The notes: generated by a model not told the origin, from the sequence alone. A stretch of 64,000 bases of DNA from Tubulanus polymorphus (GCF_964204645.1 NC_134032.1:7373175-7437174); one strand, 5' to 3'; shown: positions 22,101-31,922, counted from the first letter of the stretch. Numbers and translations: made by a program.

Positions 22101-23707
22101 GTAATTAATCAAATATTATCAAATGAAACATATTTAATTACTGAACTAGTAGATACTTTTGATAATGGCGTTAAAAATCCTAAAATGTTCAATACAGTTT
22201 TTAATTTTAAAGGAATAATCAAAATTGAAATAATATAATTGTCTTTTTTCAATTCTTAAGTTAATCAAATCATTATAATCTTTAGAAAGTATTAAATCAT
22301 CATTTCTTTCATTAAAAGGAGTTTTAAGAATATTAATTATGTTTTCATCTAAAGTTCCTTTAAGATTAAAAACTGTATTGAACATTTTAGGATTTTTAAC
22401 GCCATTATCAAAAGTATCTACTAGTTCAGTAATTAAATATGTTTCATTTGATAATATTTGATTAATTACAGTAATATTTTCAATTTTATAATACCTTGCG
22501 GACACTAAATTTGTTGCTGAAATATAATTTTCAATGTTAAACTGTGAAAATGATTTATTGGTTTCATTGATTTCGATTTTAAAGTTGGGTTCTTCTTCTT
22601 TCTTCATTTTGATAACAAAATTTTTATTAAAACTCATTCAAATATAAATATTCAATGTTTTAAATATGAATTATTTCACTCACACTTTACTCACACTTTT
22701 ATGTTTAAAACTCTAACTCATACAAATATAAATATTGAAATTTGTTTAAAATATCAATTCAACTCGTTAATTACTCGTTACTTTTTTAGCGAGTAAAAAA
22801 TGAAAAATAAATTCGAGTGTGCGAGAATTATTTTTCATTTTTTTATGAGTTTCGCTACTAATTCAAATAGAAATTGTTATTATTTTCATATTTTTCATTT
22901 TTCATTAGCTCGACCGTTCGACCTTTGATCTAGAACAACTAAACCCCTATTACTGAAATAGCCGATTTGCAAAGGATTTGAGCGTCCTAACCTGTTGATT
23001 GTCTATGTTGGAATAAAGTTAGATCGTCTATCAGTTTCAATTTGTTGTTTTTGTTGCGTCCTGTTTTCAATTCTCTAGCCGCGGGCCTCTTAGTGTCCGT
23101 TGTCATGGCTTCGTTGTCATGGTTTAGTATACTCCTTTTTAGTTGCTTTTGGGTCACGGTACGATCTTATTTGACGGGCGGTGTGGATTCTATTTTCCGG
23201 TGACGATTGTGATTACTGTTTGGTAACTTTTGAGGGGTAGCTTTTCCTTCCCTCTGGTCATGTTACCGTGGCCGATGATGCTTATAAACCATTGTACGTT
23301 TTTCTTCGAGCGTTCAGGGAAGTTCAGTCCCGTAGGGCTTTTACATGTGTTATCAATATTGCTTCTTTGCGCTTGCTGTTTAGATCTTATGTTCAATTCC
23401 CCTTTATGGTTTGGTTTTGGGTTTTGGGATGTTAGTTTTGGGGTTTTTGCAATGCCTTTTCGGAGTGTTTGGGGCCGTCGGTTGGGTGGCCCCGGTTTTT
23501 TTCCCATATCTATATATTTCTGCAGTATGTCCGCACAACAGGGAGTGAGAATATTATACACATCACTTTGAAATAGTCAAAGTAAGGTCTGCCATCTTTG
23601 TGATGATACAAAAAAACGATGCAACTCTCACGGAAAACTTACTACAATAGTCGTCACTTTGATAATCGGCTTCTTTTTGCCCATATCATCAAGAATAGCC
23701 GCAAATC
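15570..23707 (-). CDS. Gene A: pore-less ionotropic glutamate receptor-like binding protein (S1-S2 plus C-terminal hydrophobic tail), four exons found
   Basis: Exons 23643-23707, 18239-18442, 16963-17126 and 15570-16104 join in frame (2 + 966 nt) to about 321 residues. Order: a KVTTIV strand; S1 from EEPFMKIRD through NDKYTGF to STPYMESGIVMMVYRKP; a short linker GSEEIPYKSF; S2 from RDLKQRVLPGLIESSVTEKF through VFMEFNLADYW to KLVEKWW; a Ser/Thr/Asn-rich stretch; and a C-terminal hydrophobic run ending LFLLVSTSK-stop. In channel members a pore module of about 150 residues follows YRKP; here S2 follows within about a dozen residues. The ligand Arg is present (LVRDR), and so are the S2 Glu (FMEF) and the S2 disulfide Cys pair (QQPC, TKC). 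The tail resembles a GPI signal or a lone TM4. The product should bind an amino-acid-like ligand but not conduct. Exons 5' of 23707 (signal peptide, any amino-terminal domain) are not identified. Confidence 0.85.
16105..16962 (-). other. Gene A intron 3, containing two short hydrophobic open frames
   Basis: 858-nt GT-AG intron. It contains minus-strand frames at 16300-16500 and 16467-16721 with hydrophobic stretches (for example VLVISALTAALLGMV). They sit in different frames, are broken by stops and lack a recognisable SYTANL-type M3 motif. I do not annotate them as a pore exon. Confidence 0.6.
16963..17126 (-). CDS. Gene A S1-to-S2 junction exon (164 nt)
   Basis: Acceptor TTTGTAG|GAAGCTGATGTA and donor CG|GTATGT (phase 2). 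It encodes EADVAAAIFVNSS, LVRDRLTMSTPYMESGIVMM and VYRKP, then GSEEIPYKSFRDLKQ. The last part is already the start of S2, so this single exon crosses the place where the pore module should be. Confidence 0.85.
18239..18442 (-). CDS. Gene A S1 exon (204 nt, 68 codons)
   Basis: Acceptor CTACGTAG|GAA and donor CAG|GTACGC, phase 0 on both sides. It begins EEPFMKIRD, the conserved start of lobe S1, then NDKYTGFLFELIREIA, ETYGEVGPDNRLTGMLGQL. The equivalents in channel members are the NDRYEGF and YG..D..GQWNGMV(R)EL motifs. The open frame runs past the donor to a stop near 18206, so the donor is needed. Confidence 0.88.
18541..20415. mobile_element. Pearl/Helentron-like composite element with internal 154-bp tandem array
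   Basis: The left end has a hairpin CCAGGGACA/TGTCC..TTGG at about 18552-18574. The centre is eight tandem units of 152-160 bp. A unique segment follows with AAGATGGCTGCCA phrases and a GGACGAACGGACGACGGACG tract at about 20348-20366. The right end has a hairpin AGCCC..GGGACT/AGTCCC..GGGCT at 20383-20413. This architecture (terminal hairpins, internal ~160-bp satellite) matches what is described for mollusc pearl elements and non-autonomous Helentrons. I cannot confirm family by alignment. It lies in intron 2 of the found gene A structure, 99 nt upstream of the S1 exon. Confidence 0.6.
18600..19835. repeat. Tandem array, eight ~154-bp units
   Basis: The landmark GCCCCCTGGTGACCATAT starts at 18621, 18781 (variant), 18935, 19089, 19243 (shortened), 19395, 19549 and 19702, giving spacings of 160, 154, 154, 154, 152, 154 and 153. 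Each unit also carries TGACCTTGAAACTCACCACAA and GAGCTACAACTTTGCAAT. Short satellites of this period are typical cores of pearl-like elements. Confidence 0.92.
20540..20945 (+). repeat. G/T-rich minisatellite with A-rich tail
   Basis: About three imperfect units of 75-96 bp starting at GCCTGCTGTGYGCGGGCTG (about 20688, 20762, 20858). An A-rich stretch, TTTAAAAAAGAAAAAAAAATG, follows at about 20926. Long Cys-rich open frames across it are low-complexity by-products. Confidence 0.75.
21300..21610. repeat. GGGCC-palindrome-rich repeat, probable MITE fragment
   Basis: Contains the 16-bp perfect palindrome GGGCCAAATTTGGCCC at 21558-21573 and repeated TTTGG(C/T)(C/T)CGGG phrases. GCGTTCACACG near 21365 and CGTGTGAACAG near 21540 face each other as inverted sub-terminal boxes. 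No gene is supported. Confidence 0.5.
21963..22214 (+). pseudogene. Left-arm broken copy of the TIR-encoded protein
   Basis: On the plus strand the sequence encodes MKKEEEPNFKIEMN and then a stop (TAA near 22004). Past it, the same frame shows YISATNLV, YYKIENITVINQ and LVDTFDNGVKNPKMF, matching the minus-strand copy. The upstream MSFNKN start is mutated. The copy ends at the palindrome centre. Confidence 0.7.
22146..22637 (-). CDS. Uncharacterised TIR-encoded protein of the Polinton-like element, C-terminally chimeric
   Basis: 163 codons on the minus strand. It begins MSFNKNFVIKMKKEEEPNFK, with a second possible start at residue 11 of that stretch. Recognisable features are only a Lys/Glu-rich N-terminus and an Asn/Ile-rich body (YYKIENITVINQILSNETYL, LVDTFDNGVKNPKMF). 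The frame starts in the right arm, crosses the spacer, and its last ~23 codons are antisense to the left arm, so the native C-terminus is lost. A second, broken copy lies in the left arm. I do not recognise the family. It may be one of the uncharacterised terminal genes of a larger Polinton-like parent. Confidence 0.45.
   Translation of the reverse strand: MSFNKNFVIKMKKEEEPNFKIEINETNKSFSQFNIENYISATNLVSARYYKIENITVINQILSNETYLITELVDTFDNGVKNPKMFNTVFNLKGTLDENIINILKTPFNERNDDLILSKDYNDLINLRIEKRQLYYFNFDYSFKIKNCIEHFRIFNAIIKSIY
23643..23707 (-). CDS. Gene A exon 1 of those found (65 nt, N-flank of S1)
   Basis: Acceptor TTTTCTTTTAG and donor GTA|GTAAGT. It encodes FAAILDDMGKKKPIIKVTTIV after two leading bases (phase 1 in, phase 0 out). 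The final KVTTIV is the short strand that precedes EEPF in iGluR family proteins. The paralogous exon in gene B has the same length and phases and ends KVTTLSS. Confidence 0.8.
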
Positions 23708-25382
23708 CTAAAAGAAAAAATAGAGAATAATTACTTAAATACGGTACATAATTCTAATTTACTCAACGATTAGCCTGCGATTGCCATTTGTAATGTTTCT
23801 AAAGACCATGAATTCAACAATGCAAGGTTCATCCTCTTATACTATTTACATCGGCTTTTAAATGCTTGTACACGCGGGTTAACTCAATTCATGCAGGACT
23901 TAGTCATTGAACTGTTCCATTAGGCAAGACAAGTGCTTCAGTACGTACAGTCTAAGTCCTAAATCTTCAGTACGTACAGTCCTAAGCCTAAGTATTGGTA
24001 ATGTCATAATCCTGGAGCATAGAATGATTACTTCAAGGTATAATATAGTTGTGTAGATGATAGGTTTGGCTATTTGTTTCGTTTAAAATGAGATGGCATG
24101 ACCGGTCTGACGTTCATGGGTCTTCCCCCGACATACATATATATATATACATCCATATAGCTTATATATACGTACAATAGAAATCTCGTTAGAAAATGAA
24201 TTCGGTTATCTGGACTCTCTACCTGAGAGATACATACATGTACACGCACTGCAGGCATGTCACGGTGAACGGTGGAAAAGAAAATACGTTATCGATTTCA
24301 AAATACATTTATATATAAAGTTCATTTTCCACGTAAAACGCAATAGAATCAAACGTTGATCAACGAAATCTGGACACAAAAACGGCACCTGAATTGAACA
24401 ATTGAAATTAGTCTAATGCACGAAGAGAAATGAAAAATACGTCACATTCGTCTAGACGTATATAAAAATTACGTACAACATGTGGTATGACTATGTTATA
24501 TTTTCATATACGCGGTCTATCGTGTGTGTCATATGTCTATAGTATGTGTCATATATACATTGCGTCAATGAATGTTTAGTCGTCTCGTTGCGCAATGTCA
24601 GTACGTACATGCTCGCACGAGTATATGAATTCTACCATCCGAAAATCTTCTAATTCCAAAGAGAACTCAAGATAATTCCTTACAAAACGTTGATTAAATA
24701 GCGTACTGCTATGAAAGGCGAAAACTATACAATCCGGAATTCGCAATCGCTATACTTCGGTGCGTTCTACTTAGTGGAAATGATGACCCCATGAAAATTC
24801 CATTCTCGACCATTCGTAACCAAACGAAAATATCAATCTGACAAATGTCACCTCAGGAAATTCATTACAGTCTATGGAAATAAATCGAAAATACCAACCT
24901 GATAAAAATCTTCAAGAAAGCATAAGAAAATCATAAGAAAATCTGACGTTTCGACTCAATTCTATGAGCTATCTAATTAATTGAACATATGATAATAAAG
25001 AGTCACTTGGAGGTAACTAGGTGATGGCCAACTGCTAGGATGTATACAAGATTTTCTTTCTTCATTTTACTGTGTATTTTTACTTAATTGATATCAGACA
25101 GTCACTCGTGTATGGAACAACCAAACCTGTTTTGTTACCGACAGATGTGACTGGTCGGTTTGTAAGAGAAACATTGGCTATTCCTTCTTTTGAAGATCAA
25201 TAGAGCGAAAAATTCAATCTCATAAGATTCCCACAAAGCCATTCACAATAAAACTATATCAATAAAGACTCATCCAATACACCTAGTACTGTTAGTACTG
25301 AACCTGTTATTGCGGGTTATGGTGCAATGTTTACTGCTATAGCAACCAGACGGCTAATCGATATAGTGACGTGTTCTAGATC
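23708..25382. other. No recognisable gene; expected to hold or border further 5' exons of gene A
   Basis: A phase-1 exon must precede 23707 on the minus strand, but no convincing signal-peptide exon was found. An alternating AT stretch lies near 24131-24150. At about 25125-25170 a fragment shares GATGTGACTGGT(C/G)GGTTTGTAAG with the repeat at 34366-34641. Confidence 0.4.
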
Positions 25383-25415
25383 TATATAAACCAGTACGAA
25401 ACTGCGGTTCAGCGG
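25383..25415 (+). promoter_or_regulatory. TATA box plus initiator core promoter
   Basis: TATATAAA at 25383-25390 is followed by TTCAGC at 25408-25413. The A of TCAG (25411) is 28 nt downstream of the TATA start, the canonical metazoan spacing. A GC-richer region ending in a consensus splice donor follows. Together this predicts a plus-strand RNA polymerase II transcription start. Confidence 0.6.
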
Positions 25416-25804
25416 ACTCGACAGACAGCGACTGACAGCGAGCTACCCCACCCGGCTTTAGTCATGATGGAAATTCGTGATTGGAAATGGGTGTTGTCGC
25501 ATTCTTGCAAACCTTCGTCTTACGACCAATAACGCTTACTTCGTATCCTCTCACAGTGTTCGGACTGCGGGAAAATCAACAAAAGGTTCCCTAGTTTAGC
25601 CTTACCGTAGCGGCCCCGCTATCGCCCAGCCACGGGCGCTCAGGGGTTGGTAAGGTCATGACTGGGAGCCGCCTCGAAAAGACGGTCAAATAGTTCGCCT
25701 GGTTTATGAAATATTGCAGCTGTTTACTGTCTATTCGTGGCGGAACCAGTCTTATCTTCATTTACGCTGCACAGTACCGGGACCGATCTAACCATGGATT
25801 AAAG
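25411..25804 (+). ncRNA. Predicted non-coding first exon (5'UTR or lncRNA), donor AAAG|GTAAGT
   Basis: 394 nt from the predicted start to a perfect donor GTAAGT at 25805. Only short open frames occur: an ATGATG frame of 22 codons near 25465, and ATG-GAT-TAA just before the donor. It is GC-rich relative to its flanks. Bases 25600-25655 fold into nested hairpins: CCTTACC/GGTAAGG outer, CCCC/GGGG middle, CGCCC/GGGCG inner around AGCCAC. No downstream exon was identified, so whether it is a 5'UTR or a long non-coding RNA is open. Confidence 0.5.
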
Positions 25805-25904
25805 GTAAGTAGCCTAACGCTAGGGGAGATTTTTGGCAATTGATATTGAGTTATTAGACAATGTCGGATAACAATTTAGCATGGATTTTGTGCCTTCCTT
25901 TTTA

Positions 25905-26070
25905 TCAAAATTCTTCAATTACGGTACTGAAGTCATTTCTTTTTTAAGTTCAAATTTGTACTTGCAATTCAATTTACTGAGTGTAAATCATCATTTGTAA
26001 GTTAACACATTACTGAAGAACTGGAAGTCTTTATTTTTGAGTCGGAAATTGTATTGCAATTCAATTTAGG
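25905..26070. repeat. Degenerate tandem copies of the AATTCAATTTACT repeat
   Basis: Two copies of TTGTA(C)TTGCAATTCAATTTA, each linked to AGTCTTTATTTTTGAGT-type sequence. The same family occurs at 28600-28935 and 30120-30310. Confidence 0.6.
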
Positions 26071-26366
26071 TATATGAATATAGCTACTGACTTTTGTAAG
26101 TCTAACTGTACAATACAGTTGAAAATTGATTCAGATATATTGTCTAATTTTGCCAGTTGTCAAATCTCCCTGTGGTGGTTGGTAACGGAGCACGGAATTG
26201 GATATCGTGTCTGGACAGGCTGTCTCGTTCGAGGCTGCGAAGTAAGCGTAATTCGGTCGTCAGCGAAAGTTTTAAGTGTCTGGCAACACCCCGGTTCAGT
26301 CGCCGTAATCAGACTCAAGCCATAACTAGTCTGTTAGTTAGCTAGTTGTTCAAAAGTTTGTTAGAG

Positions 26367-26406
26367 CTACGAGCAATTATCTAACTAGTTAGATAATTGC
26401 TCGTAG
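26367..26406. repeat. 40-bp perfect palindrome
   Basis: The 40 bases are identical to their own reverse complement. The left half runs CTACGAGCAATTATCTAACT and the mirror follows without any loop. A related foldback with arms ACGAGCAATCATC lies at 52706-52743. It may be the collapsed remains of a tiny foldback element, or a cruciform-forming site. Confidence 0.95.
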
Positions 26407-26839
26407 GTTAGAGAACTGCTGGGCAAATACCTTGGCCACAACACGACGTCACTATGGTATTTATTCAACAGTAAACAAAACCAACATTTGAGCAACTAAA
26501 CTCCCTTGTTTCACTTGATTGCGATCAAAATTGTAGACGGTTCGTGGGTGTTCATGCGAACCCCTTAAAATTTTCAAAGTGCTCCATTTCGTACGAAATT
26601 TACGTGAAGGGACTGATTCTAGAAAAATCGACTCGAGGTTCTGATAAAAGGCACACAAACTATGGGGATAAAAAGGGCGGCACTAAACACGTAATTTTCG
26701 CGTAAACACGTAATTTCAATGAAATTTTCTTTGCGCCCTATGAAATCATCGTAATCCACGAGCGAAATTGCCTCATTTGCTAAATCCCCTCATTTGCATT
26801 CACGCTGGTAGTCCAAACATGTCCTTTGACGAAGATGAG

Positions 26840-27015
26840 CTAAGGAGTAGATATTAGATTGGGTATAGAACCGAAATGATCTTAGACTGGTCTTAAGTTG
26901 TTAGATTGGCTACCGAACTAAGTTTGTCTTAGACTGGACGTGTATGTTTTTAGATTGACTATAGAATTATAGGATGGTCTTAAGACTACAGTCTAAAATC
27001 TAAGCCCTGACTGTG
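26840..27015. repeat. TAAGTTGTTAGATTGGCTATAGAACC dispersed repeat cluster
   Basis: Three to four degenerate ~45-60-bp modules of the form CTTAGACTGGTCTTAAGTTGTTAGATTGG. Similar clusters occur near 29700, 30740, 36220, 41220, 45840, 51140, 51970, 54390 and 61080. They are probably derived from the MITE seen intact at 37441-37580. Confidence 0.7.
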
Positions 27016-28599
27016 CTATTTGGTCTGCCAGACTCGTAAAACCATGGACTATAAAAAGAGATAAGCTTTTCCTACGTTAGGTATTCACAAGGCCTATTTC
27101 CTTAAACAAGAGCATCAGAAAAAGCAAATATTCCAAAAAAACTAACCAGCCATTTGACCACGAAAATATAACAACAGTTTATTAATGATAAACAGACGAT
27201 CACAATCAGACATTAGAAATAAACAGTTACAAATATTCAAATATTTGAATAATAACGGTTTCATTTTTTTGTAAGAATAGCTGTCTCACATGGATGAGGA
27301 GCGAATTGCTGTACATATTGTTGTAGAAGGTCCATCTAGGAAATTATCAAAAACGACTGTAGTACTATTTCTACTTCTACGGACTTTTTTGATTACTTGG
27401 AGTATGGAAAGAGGACAAATAAAGAATGAAAAAATAGATGAACCGGAAGAAAAGAAATAAAATTGTTTTCATTATTTGAGTATTTTCCACAAAAGATTTT
27501 AGAAGGACTGCGGAGTAAAAGGAGTCAAAATTGTATTGAATTGAATTCAAATGATGAAGGAAACGGAGGGAAATTAAGAAGACAAAAGAAAAAAGAATAA
27601 AGAAAAACATTCTTACTCTATTCACCATCATATGGGGGCGGGAATCATGACGAAAACTGCCGCCATGGGTGACTAAAAGATGCTTTCTTTTTAAATTGGC
27701 TATTTTCGTTAGATTCTGAGCAATGTTTGCGAGTGCTCCAAGTAATTAAAAGAAGGCATATTGGTGAAGCAAAAAGTAGGGACAGACAGTTGTTTTTTAG
27801 GTTACGCCTAACTAGTTTCATTTAAGATACTCAGCTGTTGCTACTGTATAGTAGCTTCATCGGGTAAATCAGTAAATGTCAACGGAAAAACGAACACTGT
27901 CAATAGGAAGAGTGCGCTAATTAGAAAATACATACTGAGTAAGTTATGCAACTCATACATTCAGTTATTTCTTCTGGTAACACTAATACATGACGTACAA
28001 TTCATATCTACACAAACTCATTAGATTGATTACGTGATGGGTCTTTTTATGAAAAACAAACGGGTAGGCTAAAATAAAGCTACATACATATATTATATCG
28101 TAAAATACAGATGGCGTTTTTTTCCTAGAAGAGAAAAGAACACGCTGTCATATCAGCTAGTATACACATGATTTAGCAATGTGGTCGTAGCACCTCTAAT
28201 GAAGTTTTGCATGTGTTTTTCATTAAAATCGGAATTAATAAAAAAAGTCGCCAGTAGAAAATTGTTTTGCTGCCGAATTTCAATTTGCGTTTTCTTTCCC
28301 TTGTCTAAGATATCTTGCGCCACCTGAGAGTTTTATGAGGATAAAATCGTAGTTAATTAATACTACACCAACTTGTATCTTTCACACATATATTCATTAT
28401 TAATGCAGATTAAGATTTCTTATAATCAAAATACACCGCAAAAATACGTTAAAACTTAAACTACACGTTTTTGGTGACCCAGAAATAGTGGATAACTTGT
28501 TACAGATTAATCCATTGGCCCTCATAGTTTTTACCAAGCAAACAGTCTTTACGAAGTACCTCATTGAAATAACTTACACTGCATCTTATTGTATTTACA
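27016..28599. other. No recognisable gene
   Basis: AT-rich. One 84-residue minus-strand frame (27377-27631) starts with a hydrophobic Phe/Leu-rich stretch, but it has no homology that I recognise and its composition matches the local AT bias. Confidence 0.4.
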
Positions 28600-28935
28600 G
28601 TCTCACTAGCTTTTAAGTCATCAGATAAATCGTCAGATAAATCAAGTCGTCTCTATTTTTGGAGTCCCAATTTGTGTTTCTAATTCTATTTACTAAATGA
28701 AAGTCGTTGTTTGGTTAAGACGTAAGATAAATCGTCAAATAAATCAAGTCGTCTCTATTTTTCTAGCCCCAATTTGTGATTCCAACTCAATTTGCTCAAT
28801 TTGATCATTTTCCAGTCGCCATTTGGATAAAGCGTCACAGTATCGAAGTCTTTATCTATTTTAGTCCCAATTTGTATTTGCAATGGAATTTACTAGGTGT
28901 AAAACGTCATTTGAATAAATCGATAACCAATTACG
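28600..28935. repeat. Degenerate tandem repeat, about three ~105-bp units
   Basis: Units share AAATCAAGTCGTCTCTATTTTT, (A)GTCCCAATTTGTGTTTC and TTTACTAAATG...AAGTCG(T/C)CATTTGGATAA phrases. Related sequence lies at 25905-26070 and 30120-30310. Confidence 0.7.
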
Positions 28936-29514
28936 ACAAATTAAGTGAGTGAGTCACTGTATATGCTGAAAATTCAGAAGAAACTGAATTTAAACCCAAG
29001 AATATGTATGTAATTCCACCGGTCTACGGCATCCTAGAAGAACTAAACCAGACTTGAGAAATAATACCTTCTATCAAAATGTATACAAAATTTTCAAATT
29101 CGTTTCGACATTTAAAAAATATACATCATGAAAAGTTCTGAGAACAACCGAAACAAATTCGAAATGTTACGAACTTTAATTGATGCATGAAATGTTCGCT
29201 TTTTTAAAAGGAGTTTTCGAACTCGCAAAACATATTAGTAAAAATGATACGAATGGAATGTAACGCAAACGAATAAATAAATAGATATTGTATAAATATG
29301 ATTTTCAATCGTAGGTCTAACAAGTACTTATAACAGTATCATATACGACAACATTGCGTGTATAAATTCGATAATCAATTAATTAAATAGTGACAGCAAA
29401 TAATAATTTTCTTTTCTTTTCATTATTTACAATTAACAGTTTTGAAAAGAGTCATTAATCGGTTGACGCTCTGAAACTGGGCCTGCGGTCAAAATTGCGA
29501 AATATCCCTTAAGC

Positions 29515-29685
29515 CCAACGCCACGCGACGCAGGGAAATGGAAGGCGGTATCAAAAATGTTTGATCTCGGAAAAACATTGTTTCCCGAAACCATATTTCT
29601 TATGGAAATGCACACGATACAGGAAAACGCTAAAAACATGCTTCTGTCTTCCTGTTTCCGCGTTTCCCCGCGTCGTGTGCGTAAG
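29515..29685. mobile_element. Short foldback MITE, termini CACGCGACGCAGGGAAA / GTTTCCCCGCGTCGTG
   Basis: CGCGACGCAGGGAAATGG at the left and its imperfect reverse complement GCGTTTCCCCGCGTCGTGTG at the right frame about 170 bp. Internal arms also pair (TTTCCCGAAACC against similar boxes). The 68-residue frame at 29433-29639 on the minus strand, which looks like a signal peptide at first sight, is inside this element. Confidence 0.55.
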
Positions 29686-30059
29686 TCTTGAATTGTTGGA
29701 TTGGCTCTAAAGCCAAAATGAGATTAGACTGGTCTTAAGTTGTTACATAGGTTATAGTATTAAATAAGTTGGAAATGGCCCTATTATATAAAACTGCCCT
29801 GCTATCACCGCAGTAAGATAATGCCCATATCCTCTACTACTGACTCCGTCAATGAAAATACCCGAATTCTTAAAAACATATCAACGGTCATGTTTTTTTC
29901 TTCTTTCAAATATCATAATGTATATTCGATTTAGTTAACAAACACAGATATGCAAAATCAACGTCTTAATGATCAATAATTAGCTGCACGGGAATAGTTA
30001 TAGCTTATGCCCCCACGAATAACGTCGTGCGTAAAATGTTATGGCCTATGAGTGGCGTC

Positions 30060-30105
30060 ACGCCTTAGAAGTGACGTCACACTCAGAAGTAGTGACGTCA
30101 CTTAA
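30060..30105. promoter_or_regulatory. Pair of GTGACGTCAC CRE palindromes
   Basis: Two perfect 10-bp palindromes GTGACGTCAC, with TGACGTCA cores at 30072-30079 and 30093-30100, spaced 21 bp (two helical turns). A near match, GGCGTCACG, lies just upstream at about 30054. This is a compact bZIP-type site cluster. No promoter or start was seen next to it. Confidence 0.45.
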
Positions 30106-30309
30106 ATTACAACATCAGAATATGAATATACAGTCAAAGCGGTTAATTCGTCATTTGGACAAATCGTGTATCTTTTTTAAGGTCATAATTTGTACTTCCA
30201 TTCATTTACGAAGTGTAAGTCATCACTTGGATAAATCGTAACAAAACTGAATTCGTCCAATTTGTTTTGCAATGCAGTTTACTAAAGTGCATGTCATCAT
30301 TTCGATAAT

Positions 30310-31922
30310 TCAATTATAACTTCGACGACTAACGTGCGAATTTTACACCCTACTGTATTTTATACGCGACTGAGTTAGCCAGACAAACAATCAAATAAAT
30401 GTTGAATGCATATCGATTCGACGATGCAAACATTAAAGGTTAAAAAATAGAATAAATTTGATAACAGTTGAATTCGTAACGGTTATAAAATTGTTGTGAC
30501 ATGGATAATTACGTTCACACGGAACAAAAATATCGATAAAATAGAACAACACCCATAAAATTCATTCGTTCTATAAGCGAACTGTTTTTTCAACAATGTC
30601 ATGTGATAAATCTGTACTGAGTAAGTTCTTTAAGTTGTGTTTGAATTCAATAACAATTCTACAAAATGACCATCGATTAAAATTTCAAAAAGGTCAGATT
30701 GTACATTCGTGGCTTAAAATTAAAAAAAAACGGTATCTAACCATCTCTAGACTGGCCTTAAAACTGGTCGATTGGCTGTCAAAACAGTGTAGACTGGTGT
30801 TAAGTTGTTAGATTGGCCATAAACTAACGTCAGCTAAGATCGGTGTTAAAGTTGTAAGATTGGCTATGGAACCTATACAGAGCTTAGAATGGCTCTTCCT
30901 TTGGCCATTGATTTAAGATGGTCCTAGGTTTACGTCATGGCCGTGTGCAACCATCCCTGGCTTCACCCAGTGCTTGAAGTGCTCCTTAATCCTAAGACTA
31001 GTCCCTGATTGGCAGAAGAAATAACAAGGTCTTAAGTCTCTCACCGTTATTATACAACTGACCCTTACTATGTGATAGTTATGCTATACATTTTATCACG
31101 TAGGCCTATCCATTAAATGACCTTGACTTATCCGACCTTTACTGACCTATTTACCGATCACTGGCCAATTGACTGATTTGATTTATTCCTGATTTTTTTA
31201 AATGCGATTTCACGATTATTTTTCGCTGAGAAATTTGAACGAAATCTATTGAGCAAATGATTTACTACTACAAAGTAGGTTTACACAAATCATATTCACA
31301 CATTTCTAACAAAATATGTCAATAAAAATAAATTGAAATATAATCCAATAATGAACAGCAATCCCTAGGACTAAAATGTCAGGCGAAGACGTATTTTTAT
31401 TATGAAGGGAGTATCAATTCTTTTAGTATCAGATGAGTAAAATGAGTATTTTTATACATGAGTAAATACAGAGCATACTGTGGCAAGCGACTTATATGAA
31501 TAGTTATACAAGTATATACAAGTATACCAAATAGCCATATTAACCATTAAGATAGATATCATTCTATTGTTGATAAATATTATTAAACATCATTTATTTA
31601 CTAGTAACTACATCTATCAGAGCTTTATTCGTATTCTAACGATCTACTTTCTTAGAGGTCGCGTTAAAGCTCAATTTTGATGTGAGCGCAGTATTAGATT
31701 TTCTTATGAGAACGCATTTTTCGTCAACTGACTTTCTCTTTCTACGGGAGATCTTGGAAAAATCGCCACGATTTTCAATGAAAAATTAACATTTTCATAA
31801 TCTATGATGATGAATATAGCTCTATTCGATCACTTCGCGATTGATGGAAATGGTTTTTTTGTGATTTACGGTATGTTAATCGAGCCGTTCTTCGTTGTAA
31901 TAACAGTGTGGCACGTGGCACC
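30310..31922. other. No recognisable gene
   Basis: Contains one cluster (about 30740-30930) of the TTGTTAGATTGGC dispersed modules. The remainder is AT-rich unassigned DNA downstream of gene B. Confidence 0.4.

Larger units (their letters stand above)
21634..22954. mobile_element. Polinton/Maverick-like foldback element with ~600-bp TIRs and 6-bp TSD
   Basis: Arms at 21634-about 22214 and about 22356-22954 are inverted copies around a ~140-bp spacer. Both outer ends read AGTAATAGGGGTT inward, followed by GTTGTTCTAGATCAAAGGTC. The element is flanked by the direct repeat GAAATA at 21628-21633 and 22955-22960. Six-bp duplications, AG-starting termini and TIRs of hundreds of bp are known traits of Polintons/Mavericks. 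This is a minimal derivative without polymerase or integrase. It is far more AT-rich than its surroundings and lies in the intron of gene A between 18443 and 23642. Confidence 0.65.

Noticed and set aside
27377-27631. Phe/Leu-rich 84-residue minus frame that could look like a signal peptide exon of gene A
   Set aside because: Composition follows local AT-rich DNA, no fitting phase-1 donor was established, and no homology was recognised.
29433-29639. 68-residue minus frame with an apparent signal peptide upstream of gene A
   Set aside because: It lies inside a foldback MITE whose inverted ends frame most of it.
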